From an uncultured Ruminococcus sp. (GTDB lineage: Bacteria; Bacillota; Clostridia; Oscillospirales; Ruminococcaceae): 14,651 nucleotides of DNA. The stretch lies in the NCBI GenBank assembly GCA_947178195.1, contig CAMWXM010000047.1, forward strand, positions 1-14,651, written 5' to 3'. Positions 6,287 to 14,312 of the stretch are shown piece by piece (positions within the stretch are counted from its first letter, which is position 1; every line of letters starts with the position of its first letter). A program made the translations under genes and the position numbers. A model generated the notes under the pieces. The model did no database searches. It was not told the DNA's origin and worked only from the letters and a program-made list of their open reading frames with translations.

Positions 6287-7138
6287 TTGGAATATTTAAA
6301 ATCACCTATGAATTACATCGGCAACAAATACAGGATAATTGCTGATATTGAAAGATATTTCCCAAATGAAATAAATACCTTTACAGACTTATTCTGCGGT
6401 GGTCTTGACGTGAGTATTAACACCTCGGCACTCCATACGGTATGCAATGATATTAACAACTATATTATTGACATTTATAAATCATTTCAAAGATATGATA
6501 TTCAGTATCTTCTTGACTATATAGATACGCAGATCGCTGCTTATAAGCTGTCAAAATTTGATAAGAACAGTTATATAAAATTCAGGAATTATTATAACCA
6601 ATCAGGTAATCCGCTGGATTTGTATGTGCTAATGTGTTACAGTTTCAATTATCAATTCAGATTTAACAGCAAACACGAATATAATAATCCTCACGGAACA
6701 AACCGCTCTGAATTTACATCGGTAATGCGCAGCAACCTTACTGAATTTAAAGAAAGAATTGATAGCTATGATTTTGAATGCTTTGATTTTATAAATTATG
6801 ACGTAAATAATGTTAAAAGCGGAGATTTCCTATACGCCGATCCCCCATATCTTCTCACCTGCGGAAGCTACAATGACGGCAAGAGAGGTTTCCGAGGCTG
6901 GTCGGAAAGTGATGATATGCAACTTTTTGATTTATTAGACAGCGTAAACAAGAACGGCGGTAAATTTGCTTTAAGCAATGTTTCACACCACAAGGGTTTT
7001 GTGCATAATTCTTTATTGCAATGGGTAAATGACAATAATTATAAAATGCATAATATTAACTGCAATTATAACAACTGCAATTATCAGAATAAAAACAAAT
7101 CTAATATAACACGGGAAGTTTTAATAACAAACTATTAA
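6287..7138 (+). CDS. D12-class DNA adenine-N6 methyltransferase, equivalent to the C-terminal half of a FokI-type methylase
   Basis: The 283-aa Dam-like enzyme probably methylates the second strand of the same asymmetric site. It shows the D12 opening KSPMNYIGNK, motif I DLFCGG (34-39), the NNPHGTNRSEF segment (133-143) and motif IV DPPY (185-188). Translation probably starts at TTG, 9 bases after AAGGAGG, which lies inside the last codons of the preceding gene. An ATG at 6308 would still keep all motifs but has no ribosome binding site of its own. The gene begins three bases after the upstream TAA and in the same frame; removing that stop would give a protein of about 626 residues, close to the 647 I recall for M.FokI. 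The endonuclease gene follows after a 13-base gap. Confidence 0.92.
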   Translation: MEYLKSPMNYIGNKYRIIADIERYFPNEINTFTDLFCGGLDVSINTSALHTVCNDINNYIIDIYKSFQRYDIQYLLDYIDTQIAAYKLSKFDKNSYIKFRNYYNQSGNPLDLYVLMCYSFNYQFRFNSKHEYNNPHGTNRSEFTSVMRSNLTEFKERIDSYDFECFDFINYDVNNVKSGDFLYADPPYLLTCGSYNDGKRGFRGWSESDDMQLFDLLDSVNKNGGKFALSNVSHHKGFVHNSLLQWVNDNNYKMHNINCNYNNCNYQNKNKSNITREVLITNY

Positions 7139-7151
7139 AGGAGCATGAAAT

Positions 7152-8861
7152 ATGGCAGACCGTACTTTCGGATGGGTTCAAGAGGCATATACAATTTCAT
7201 CGTTAAAGGACTGCGTAAGTGTTTTCGTAAGCGGTTCACCAATGAACAAGCTGCTTATTGATGACAAAATACCCCGCCTTGTGCCTGAAAAATACGGAAA
7301 AACCGATTTTATTGATGAACTTTCAAAAAATCCTATTGTAATCCCTTACACGCATTTAAAGGGCAAAGGTAATGTTGATGGCACAACCCGCACCACTGCT
7401 CCCTGCACAGGAATCTTTCAGGCTGCATTAAAGGGACAGAGAAAGGAATATCAGTCTGACTGGCCTGCCGATAGCTACGCTCGCTGGGCTGTATCTCTTG
7501 GTCTGATTGATTATAACCGTAATGATGATACCTGTAAAATTACGGAATTGGGAGAAAGGTTTGCAAATGCGGCGCTTGACAGCGATGAAGAAAAGGATAT
7601 ATTGCTTACAGCCTTCGGACATAATCCTCCTGTAGTCAGAGTGCTTATTCTGCTATCCGAAAACGGCAGAATGACCAAATTTGAGATAGGGCAAAAGCTG
7701 GGATTTAAGACAGAAGCAGGTTTTACATCTATACATCAGAGATATATCTTACAGATGATTGATGAAAATCCGAACAAGCGAAATGATATTTTAAGCGATA
7801 CCGAGGGAACAAGTGACAAATACGCAAGAACAATATGCGGTTGGCTTAAAACGCTTAAATGGATTGTCCAAACGCCTAAGTCTGTTAAGGAAACAGTATG
7901 CGGAAACGAATATACCGACACAATATCACAGTCGTATGAAATAACAGCAACAGGACTTGCCGCTCTGAGAAAGATAACAGGAGCATCCCGCCACAAACGC
8001 ATTGAAAGGATTGTTCCGTGGGAAATGCTTTCCACAAAAGCTCCCGATAAAAATTATATAAGAAATAGGCGTACACATATAATCAATTATCTTCAAAATG
8101 GATATCATTCCGTAAATGCTATCTCAAAGTATCTAAAAACAAAAGGGATAGACGAGCCTGACGAGGTTATTGAAGAAGATATTGAAGGAATTATCAATAT
8201 TGGTCTTAAGGTGGACAAGCGCGGCAGTGATTATAAAATTGCTGATTATGTAATAGGTCTTGCAATACCATCCTCTGCTATTACAGCTACCGCATCCGAT
8301 AATTCAGTGGTTAAAAATGAGTTGCGCAGCAAGCTGACCGCCATTGACCACAGGTATCTTGTACTTATTGATCTGGCGTGGGACAGCGACAGCAACCGCG
8401 ATTTTGAAATAATGACCGCCGATCTCTTCAATTACATAGGATTTGACGGAAAACGGCTCGGTGACACCCGCAAGCCTGATGTGTGCATATACAAAGATAA
8501 AAAAGGGCTGATTATCGACAATAAGGCTTACTCAAAGGGATATTCATTGCCTATGTCACAGGCTGATGAGATGATACGGTATATTGATGAAAATAAGAGC
8601 CGTGATATAGCTCGTAATCCAAATAAATGGTGGGAGATATTCCCTGATACAGTCGATGATTTTGGATTTGCATTTGTTTCTTCGCAATTTGTCGGTGGTT
8701 TTAAGGACAGAATAAACCTTATAACTACAAGAACAGGGTATAAAGGTGGATGTATTACAGCAGCTAATTTGTTATTGTTTGCCGAGGAAATCAAGTCTGG
8801 GCGGCTAAAATACGATGATGGGATAGCGTTGTTTAAATGCAATAAAGAAATAATTAGTTAA
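7152..8861 (+). CDS. FokI-family type IIS restriction endonuclease
   Basis: The 569-aa protein aligns from end to end, from memory, with R.FokI (583 aa). It starts with RTFGWVQ as FokI does, continues with DNA-recognition subdomains (about 1-375; shared EGTSDKYARTICGWL at 218-232 and VPWEML at 288-293), and ends with the cleavage domain (about 385-569). The PD-(D/E)xK site is intact: D443 in RKPD, then D456 and K458 in IIDNK, matching FokI D450, D467 and K469. The dimer-interface Asp and Arg (FokI D483, R487) are kept as D472 and R476. FokI cuts outside GGATG. Several base-contact residues are conserved (R80, Q96, W104, E218, K223, R226), but FokI N13 and N217 are replaced by E11 and S215. 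AAAGGAG supports the start. Identity is very sure; the exact site is not. Confidence 0.95.
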   Translation: MADRTFGWVQEAYTISSLKDCVSVFVSGSPMNKLLIDDKIPRLVPEKYGKTDFIDELSKNPIVIPYTHLKGKGNVDGTTRTTAPCTGIFQAALKGQRKEYQSDWPADSYARWAVSLGLIDYNRNDDTCKITELGERFANAALDSDEEKDILLTAFGHNPPVVRVLILLSENGRMTKFEIGQKLGFKTEAGFTSIHQRYILQMIDENPNKRNDILSDTEGTSDKYARTICGWLKTLKWIVQTPKSVKETVCGNEYTDTISQSYEITATGLAALRKITGASRHKRIERIVPWEMLSTKAPDKNYIRNRRTHIINYLQNGYHSVNAISKYLKTKGIDEPDEVIEEDIEGIINIGLKVDKRGSDYKIADYVIGLAIPSSAITATASDNSVVKNELRSKLTAIDHRYLVLIDLAWDSDSNRDFEIMTADLFNYIGFDGKRLGDTRKPDVCIYKDKKGLIIDNKAYSKGYSLPMSQADEMIRYIDENKSRDIARNPNKWWEIFPDTVDDFGFAFVSSQFVGGFKDRINLITTRTGYKGGCITAANLLLFAEEIKSGRLKYDDGIALFKCNKEIIS

Positions 8862-8900
8862 ATCCTATAGTGTAAATGACAAAACAATATGAGGTGGGTA

Positions 8901-9032
8901 TTGGGGGTAGAATATTTATATTTACTTACGAATATGATGCATGTAGCTATAAACTTTATCCAAAAAATCTTAAAAGATATCAAATACTCTGGATGGATTT
9001 TCAACACAATGAATAGAATTGAGGAAGATTAA
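8901..9032 (+). CDS. Possible 43-codon small ORF before gajA
   Basis: From a TTG start this frame stays open for 43 codons and its TAA ends 3 bases before the gajA start. A GAGGTGG ribosome-binding-like sequence lies 3 bases upstream, closer than usual. The peptide (GVEYLYLLTNMMHVAINFIQ...) is partly hydrophobic and matches nothing I know. A second frame (GTG at 8894) is also open for about 40 codons over the same DNA, which weakens both. It may only be leader sequence of the Gabija operon. Confidence 0.25.
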   Translation: MGVEYLYLLTNMMHVAINFIQKILKDIKYSGWIFNTMNRIEED

Positions 9033-9035
9033 ATT

Positions 9036-11057
9036 ATGCATATTAGCAAAATACATATTCAAAACTATAGAAATTATAATGATTTCACCATGGAGTTTCA
9101 CAAGGGGTTAAATGTAATTATAGGCGCTAATAACTCTGGAAAAACAGGATTATTATATGCTATTAACCTTCTTAATTCTCCAACAAATATTTCAGTTGAC
9201 GACTTCAATAAAAATAATCTATTGCATTTTTCTAAGCTTTATGTCAATGATGCTCCTAAAATAGTTATTGAGTACTATATTTCTCACATCATTTCTGAAG
9301 ATAATACGAGCGACGAAAGTATTGTGCGTTTATTGCCATTTCTTGGTATTAGAGGATTCTCACAGAAACGTATGACAGTAAATGAAAAAAATGAATATAA
9401 CATATCAGCTACAATTAAAGCAGTATATTCTTTAGATGCAAAGTATTTAGAAGAATATAAAAAAGAAATTAAATCTATTAATGATTCCAATGACTATATT
9501 ATTGCCTTATCTCGTTTTGTTAATAAGCATTACTCTTGGTGCTATACTAACGGAATTAGTGACACCAGATCTGATCAAAAGGCTGCTACAAGTGTTTTTG
9601 ATATTAGGTTTATTGAAGCTGAAAGAACCAGTGAAGAAGTGAGAAAAGAAACCCGTCGTGAGATAGATGCTTTCACGAAAGATTCATCTCACGCATCGGA
9701 AATAGATAATCTGAAAAAGAATATTTCTGCTGATTTGGAGAAAATACTTAGTCCTTCGATAACAAAACTTTCAGGCTTATTTGAAAATGAACACAATGAG
9801 ATCGGATTAGAAAAGGGCAATGTTGCCATTTCATCGGCTGTCAAAGCAAACTTTTCTGTATCAGATTCATATGTAACTGAGGTAAAAGATACCAAAAGTG
9901 GCTATTCTTTGCCGCTTAAGCATAATGGCCTAGGTTATAATAATTTGATTAATATTTATATGCTGATTAAGCTTACAGAAATACAAAAAGGTAGAGACTT
10001 CAAAATACTGTGCTTGGAAGAACCTGAAGCACATTTGCATCCCTCTATGCAATATAAACTTTTCAAGTACTTGCGTGATCTGGATAATTCAGACAGCTTA
10101 AATCAACAAATATTTGTAACGACCCACTCAAGCAATATAACTGCTGTTGCAGGGATAGATAATATGTTTATGATTGAATATAATCGTTCACTTACACCTC
10201 CGGACTGCTCTCAGCAGAGTCTTAAAAAGCAATTTGAAGATGTTAACGGCGAAAATACTAAAGCTGTTGCGAAATCCCATCTTACAAAATTTTTAGATGT
10301 TACACGTTCTGATATGCTATTTGCAAATAAGGTTATATTGGTTGAAGGGATTGCCGAAAAACTCCTTATGCCATTGTTCATGGAAGCTTGTAATTGCCCA
10401 TATGAAGATGAACATATTTCCATTGTTGAAATCGGAGGCAAGCATTTCGAACATTTTGTAGAATTATTTAACGAAAACAGAGTTTTAAAAAAAGTTTTAT
10501 GCATTACGGATCGTGATTTTAAATGGATCGATGAAGATGGTAGTCTTAAAAGCTTAGGTGATTATAACGTAGAGGTAGCATCTCATATATTAAAATTGAA
10601 AAAAAGGTTCAACATAAATAATTTTTACATTACTACCCAAATGATTGGTGGACGAACTTTTGAAGATGAATTCTTTTTATCAAATATGAAAACGGGCATA
10701 TCCGCAAAGTTTTTAAAAAAGGTTCTCTGTGATAGTCTTAATGATTTTTTTGATAAATATGGATTTAATCTTTCTAATTGGGATGCCCATCAAAGCGATA
10801 TAGATGGGCGGTCTATAAAAGTAATAAAAAAATATCTTGACGCTTATAACAATCGAAAAGACAATAGCATAGAAAATGCTCAGAATTACGAAAAAATAGT
10901 TTTTGCAGAATTATTTTTACATTATGCAAAAGATAGAAAGGGCGATATAGCCTTGCAAATTCTAACAGATAATGAAATGACTGACGAAACTCAGAAAACA
11001 AAAATAACAGTTCCTGAGTATATTAAGGAGGGATTAGAATGGCTTTTGAAACAATAA
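9036..11057 (+). CDS. gajA: GajA-like OLD-family ATPase/TOPRIM nuclease (Gabija)
   Basis: The 673-aa protein has an N-terminal ABC/SMC-like ATPase: Walker A GANNSGKT (30-37), an ABC-signature-like NGLGYNNL (297-304), Walker B with catalytic Glu in LCLEEPEAHLHP (325-336), and the switch THSS (363-366). A TOPRIM nuclease domain follows, with E437 in ILVEGIAEK and the D-x-D pair D492/D494 in ITDRDFKW. That order defines OLD nucleases. With a UvrD-like helicase overlapping downstream it is a class 2 OLD, i.e. Gabija. GajA is known as a DNA nicking enzyme restrained by nucleotides and released when phage deplete them. About 160 residues follow the TOPRIM core, making it longer than the roughly 578 I recall for the type protein. 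GAGGA about 10 bases upstream supports the ATG. Confidence 0.9.
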   Translation: MHISKIHIQNYRNYNDFTMEFHKGLNVIIGANNSGKTGLLYAINLLNSPTNISVDDFNKNNLLHFSKLYVNDAPKIVIEYYISHIISEDNTSDESIVRLLPFLGIRGFSQKRMTVNEKNEYNISATIKAVYSLDAKYLEEYKKEIKSINDSNDYIIALSRFVNKHYSWCYTNGISDTRSDQKAATSVFDIRFIEAERTSEEVRKETRREIDAFTKDSSHASEIDNLKKNISADLEKILSPSITKLSGLFENEHNEIGLEKGNVAISSAVKANFSVSDSYVTEVKDTKSGYSLPLKHNGLGYNNLINIYMLIKLTEIQKGRDFKILCLEEPEAHLHPSMQYKLFKYLRDLDNSDSLNQQIFVTTHSSNITAVAGIDNMFMIEYNRSLTPPDCSQQSLKKQFEDVNGENTKAVAKSHLTKFLDVTRSDMLFANKVILVEGIAEKLLMPLFMEACNCPYEDEHISIVEIGGKHFEHFVELFNENRVLKKVLCITDRDFKWIDEDGSLKSLGDYNVEVASHILKLKKRFNINNFYITTQMIGGRTFEDEFFLSNMKTGISAKFLKKVLCDSLNDFFDKYGFNLSNWDAHQSDIDGRSIKVIKKYLDAYNNRKDNSIENAQNYEKIVFAELFLHYAKDRKGDIALQILTDNEMTDETQKTKITVPEYIKEGLEWLLKQ

Positions 11058-12976
11058 ATTCTGATGATATTCTAACCGCCCAAAAAATAACAAATCACAT
11101 AAAAGTTTACGCGGGTCCTGGTGCAGGAAAAACACATTTTCTTGTTGAGAATGTAAAAAACCTTGTTACAAATAATTCCTTGATAACCAACAGCAAAATC
11201 CGTAAAGTGCTATGTATTACTTATACAAATGCAGCTGTTGATGAAATTATCAGAAGATTAGAAGGATATACCGATTATGTAGAAGCTCATACAATTCACG
11301 GATTTATTATAGAGCATATAATCAAACCTTTTCAGCACGACCTTATTGCATTAATGAAATTAGACTTCAATGTTTCTGTAAATCAAAAAGGAAAAATCTC
11401 ATCACAAACAGAAGGACTGGGAATTTTACATGGTATTGATAAAGAAGAAATCTTCCAATTCATTAAAAACACCAATCCAGAGAAGTTTGAGAATGATGGA
11501 TTTGGATATAGCAAGAAGATGATGGGCAATGTTGAGGTTGACAATGATGCGTTTGTTAATTCGATTATTAAAGGTGAGGAACGCACATATCGTATCAAAC
11601 CATCTAGCAAAATTAAATCGGAACATCTTCTTCCATTAAAAAAATATATGTGGTCAATTGTAAGGAAACTGACCCATAATGAAATACTGTATTTTGGATA
11701 TAGAATTCTTGAATATGATCCCACTGCATTATATACACTACGAGTGAAGTTTCCATTTATATTTGTTGATGAGTTTCAGGATACAAATCCTCTTCAGACG
11801 CTACTAGTTAAAATGATTGGTCAAAAATCTTCTATTATAGGTGTTGTTGGAGATATTGCGCAGTCAATTTATAGTTTTCAAGGTGCTAAGCCTTCTGATT
11901 TAAATAGCTTTAAAATAGATGCTGAAAATGATGTTGAATACTTAATTAACGACAACAGACGCTCTTCTAAAAACATTATTAATTTCTGCAACTTTTTAAG
12001 GCAATCGGACACTAATGTCATTCAGAAAAGTGCCCGCATTTATAAAAGTGAAGAATTTAAAAACCAAACAGAATCTAAGAAAATACACTTTCTCATCGGT
12101 GATACGCCAAAAATAAGGAACACTATTGCTAAGGTTATTTCAAATGGCGGTGTTGTATTAACCCGTACCTGGGCTGCAGCTTTCAACTACATGGAAGGAA
12201 TCGACACAGGACAGAAAGAATTACTGAAAAAAATCTATAATAGTTATTATAACACTCCCATTCAATTGAGAGATGAAATTGTCGAACACAATAATGTTAC
12301 TTGGGTTAGAGCATTTCGTTTTATATTTAACTTATGGAAAAGCCATTCTACCGGTTCATTCATAGATGTTGTTTATGCATTGAAACTGGTAAGTGATATT
12401 GATCTGACTAAAATAACGCCAAAGATTATTTTTCAACTAGATAAATTGGCATCAAATGTGTTTAGTAATATTGATTCAGACTGTTGTACTTGTGAAGTAA
12501 TAAAGATGTTTAATGAAAAAATCATTGAGAATGATTATTCAGTTTTAAGAGAATATATTGGCGGTTGTGATTTTTTTGTACAGATATTTGATGATCAAGA
12601 CCATGAGGATTTGATAGAAAATGTTTCCATGCTTAGATGGAATACATCTTATAATCTGTTTACAGAGGTTTTTTCCGAAGATAGCAAATATATGACAGTA
12701 CATCAAGCAAAGGGTTTGGAATGGGATAAAGTAATAGTTAGTGTATCACCTAATAAGTTTGATAAAATTACAATCGACAGAGTTTTTTCCAATCCAACAT
12801 TGCTGGAAGAAGATGCAGCAAGTGAATTTGTGCGTATTTACTATGTAGCTTGTAGCAGAGCAAAGGATGATCTTTACATCCACATAGAATCAGGCTGTTC
12901 ACAGAAACTCATTGATGACGGTCTGTCAAAATTCATTGAAACTTCAGGACTTATTGTTGAATACGAATTCATTTAA
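11039..12976 (+). CDS. gajB: GajB-like UvrD/PcrA superfamily 1 helicase (Gabija)
   Basis: The 645-aa protein carries the SF1A helicase motifs in order: Walker A GPGAGKT (26-32), Ia ITYTNAAVDEIIRRL (60-74), Ib AHTIHGFI (83-90), II VDEFQDTNPLQ (243-253), III GDIAQSIYSFQGA (271-283), IV NDNRRSSKNII (304-314), V VHQAKGLEWD (554-563) and VI YYVACSRAKDDL (601-612). All catalytic residues look intact. Its start lies inside the end of gajA (19-bp overlap) behind AAGGAGG, so the two are translationally coupled, as is normal for a complex-forming pair. In Gabija, GajB binds GajA and responds to DNA ends and nucleotide hydrolysis. It is longer than the roughly 494 residues I recall for the type protein, with extra sequence around 100-200 and 320-540. 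Confidence 0.9.
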   Translation: MAFETINSDDILTAQKITNHIKVYAGPGAGKTHFLVENVKNLVTNNSLITNSKIRKVLCITYTNAAVDEIIRRLEGYTDYVEAHTIHGFIIEHIIKPFQHDLIALMKLDFNVSVNQKGKISSQTEGLGILHGIDKEEIFQFIKNTNPEKFENDGFGYSKKMMGNVEVDNDAFVNSIIKGEERTYRIKPSSKIKSEHLLPLKKYMWSIVRKLTHNEILYFGYRILEYDPTALYTLRVKFPFIFVDEFQDTNPLQTLLVKMIGQKSSIIGVVGDIAQSIYSFQGAKPSDLNSFKIDAENDVEYLINDNRRSSKNIINFCNFLRQSDTNVIQKSARIYKSEEFKNQTESKKIHFLIGDTPKIRNTIAKVISNGGVVLTRTWAAAFNYMEGIDTGQKELLKKIYNSYYNTPIQLRDEIVEHNNVTWVRAFRFIFNLWKSHSTGSFIDVVYALKLVSDIDLTKITPKIIFQLDKLASNVFSNIDSDCCTCEVIKMFNEKIIENDYSVLREYIGGCDFFVQIFDDQDHEDLIENVSMLRWNTSYNLFTEVFSEDSKYMTVHQAKGLEWDKVIVSVSPNKFDKITIDRVFSNPTLLEEDAASEFVRIYYVACSRAKDDLYIHIESGCSQKLIDDGLSKFIETSGLIVEYEFI

Positions 12977-13117
12977 TCTTATAAAAAAGATGAGATTCTG
13001 AATTTTAAACTGCACAAATGCATTTTCTAAGATAAAAATGTCAATACTTAACACAGTTAAAATAATGCAATGCCGAGGAGCGACTCAACGCAAACTTCGA
13101 AATATTGCAATGAAGAT

Positions 13118-13142
13118 CAGCGGAAAAGTCCACTGTTTTTTT
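13118..13142 (+). terminator. Candidate terminator of the Gabija operon
   Basis: CAG-c-GGA pairs with TCC-a-CTG across an AAAG loop (one mismatch) and runs directly into T7. It is about 140 bases after the helicase stop. The stem is short, but it is the first hairpin with a proper T-run downstream. Confidence 0.4.
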
Positions 13143-13674
13143 ATCGGATATCTCTAAATCGGATAAACCTCATGAATTAGGACAGCATTCCAACAGCCGT
13201 CAGCTACAGAGCTGTTTTCAAAGAAAAATGCAATCTGTAACATGCAATCTTCCAGTTACGGATATAAATTGTCTACTTTTTTGGAATCTCGCATGCACTC
13301 ATATAAGCAACCTTGGGTATCAAATCGTTGTAAAAAATCGCCTTTGATTTAGTAAATGCTCCCATCAATCTGTGACACAACTCAACTATAATTATTGATA
13401 TTTAAATGGTTTGCAATTTATATTGTGATTTAGCAATCAAGTAACTATCTAGATATAACGAATACATTTTTATTTTTCTACAAATTATAAAATTAAATGC
13501 CACAATTTCTTGCGGCATTCATGCAGAAATATCCAATGGCATGGGTCTTATTTGGGACTTATTATTACAATAAGTTACGATATTTTACGTTAAATCTTAA
13601 AAAGTGTAATACCGTTAATGTGCGTAATATAGTCGTTTTCGACATATTGCGATAAGATGTAAAATGCGAACGGC

Positions 13675-13700
13675 TTGATTCGATTCCCGTACGGGTCACT
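13675..13700 (+). other. Fragment like the 3' end of a tRNA gene, candidate attachment-site remnant
   Basis: TTCGATTCCCGT followed by ACGGGTCA matches a T-loop, the T-stem 3' strand, an acceptor 3' strand and a discriminator base, as expected for a tRNA with a GACCCGT 5' end (a lysine-type acceptor, from memory). The proximal T-stem strand is disrupted (ACGGCTTGA before TTCGATT) and there is no matching 5' acceptor or anticodon arm upstream, so this is not a functional tRNA. Integrases often duplicate such 3' ends. Confidence 0.4.
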
Positions 13701-13709
13701 TTTTCATTT

Positions 13710-13754
13710 CCCCGCAAATGCCTATTCTACGGCGTTTGCGGGGTTTTAATTTTT
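13710..13754 (+). terminator. Strong 13-bp terminator
   Basis: CCCCGCAAATGCC (13710-13722) and GGCGTTTGCGGGG (13731-13743) form a 13-bp stem with one wobble, followed by TTTTAATTTTT. It lies 10 bases after the tRNA-like fragment, where the terminator of the original tRNA gene would be expected. Confidence 0.85.
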
Positions 13755-13765
13755 GCAGAAATGCG

Positions 13766-13784
13766 ATTTGTCCGCTATTTGTCC
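13766..13784 (+). repeat. Tandem ATTTGTCC repeats, one helical turn apart
   Basis: ATTTGTCC occurs at 13766-13773 and 13777-13784, 11 bp apart start to start; a related GTTGTCC lies at about 13914-13920. Repeats of this size and spacing next to an attachment-like core recall integrase arm-binding sites. No integrase gene is present to support this. Confidence 0.35.
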
Positions 13785-13959
13785 TAAAGCAAATTGCTTT
13801 TTGTGACATAACGTAACTTTCTGAAAACTGCGAATTTAAGCCATTTTTAAGCACAAAAGTTATTCTGCTTATGGTCAATATTTTGTAGCTTATTGTAACT
13901 TTGTTGACCAAAAGTTGTCCAAAAAGAAATAAGACAAACGAATATATCGTGTAATATGG

Positions 13960-13992
13960 AGCTGACTGCTTTGATAAACGGTCAGCTTTTTT
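13960..13992 (+). terminator. Strong 9-bp terminator
   Basis: AGCTGACTG (13960-13968) pairs with CGGTCAGCT (13979-13987) with one wobble, and the stem runs into T6. It separates the gene-free region from the spoVG leader. Confidence 0.8.
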
Positions 13993-14141
13993 ATTGGCTT
14001 TTCTACTCAAACAAATCTTTTTCAACTTTTAAATAGAATAGAAAAGCATGTTCTCAGAAACGGCAGCAAGGCTGCCGTCGGAATATTTTTAAACATATCC
14101 TACAGGATAACGTTAATACATTTACGAGGAGATGATGACCT

Positions 14142-14162
14142 ATGAAGAATACCGTAACATAG
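14142..14162 (+). CDS. Six-codon leader peptide MKNTVT
   Basis: ATG is placed 10 bases after GAGGAG and the reading frame ends in TAG exactly where the conserved hairpin block begins. The left leader encodes MKKSVT at the same position relative to its block. Conservation of length and of the final V-T despite base changes suggests that it may be translated. It is too short for any homology test. Confidence 0.4.
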   Translation: MKNTVT

Positions 14163-14211
14163 GCTTTGGCGGTCGCATGGCGCCCGCCGGGTTGTTTTTA
14201 AATGGTATAAA
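14163..14211 (+). repeat. 49-bp perfect inverted repeat, right copy
   Basis: This is identical to the reverse complement of 146-194. GGCGG and CCGCC arms form a hairpin followed by GGGTTG and a T5 run, so the transcript could form a terminator-like structure between the MKNTVT ORF and the next small ORF. Confidence 0.95.
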
Positions 14212-14243
14212 TACCGTTTGAAAATATTGTAAAGGAGTTGATC

Positions 14244-14312
14244 ATGATGAGATTATATGATGGGAGGTGCTGTCCCTATCAGCGTTTTGCCCGTAAACCC
14301 TATATAAAATAA
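14244..14312 (+). CDS. 22-aa small ORF upstream of spoVG
   Basis: The frame encodes MMRLYDGRCCPYQRFARKPY plus IK, behind AAAGGAG at normal spacing. Its TAA abuts the ribosome binding site region of spoVG, which suggests coupling. The aligned left copy still shows AGG-TGC and a similar tail but has TAG where this copy has CAG, and no good start, so it is broken there. The peptide is basic with two adjacent cysteines. I do not recognise it. Confidence 0.45.
   Translation: MMRLYDGRCCPYQRFARKPYIK

Larger units (their letters stand above)
12977..14059. other. Gene-free region right of the defence cargo
   Basis: I find no convincing gene. A 39-codon ORF (ATG 13038 to TAA 13157, MSILNTVKIMQCRGATQRK...) has no ribosome binding site and overlaps the terminator candidate. 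The region holds several small inverted repeats (AATGCC/GGCATT at 13496-13519, CTTATT/AATAAG at 13559-13575, GTCG/CGAC at about 13632-13643), a tRNA-3'-end-like fragment, two strong terminators, and short direct repeats. It reads like an old junction of mobile DNA. Confidence 0.5.

Noticed and set aside
2438..8874. 11-mer CCTATAGTGTA at 2438-2448 and 8864-8874 as element boundary repeats
   Set aside because: An 11-base match within 14 kb is expected by chance and nothing else at either position supports a boundary.
13696..14025. 109-codon minus-strand frame
   Set aside because: It runs straight through two strong terminator hairpins and their T-runs and has a basic, low-information translation.
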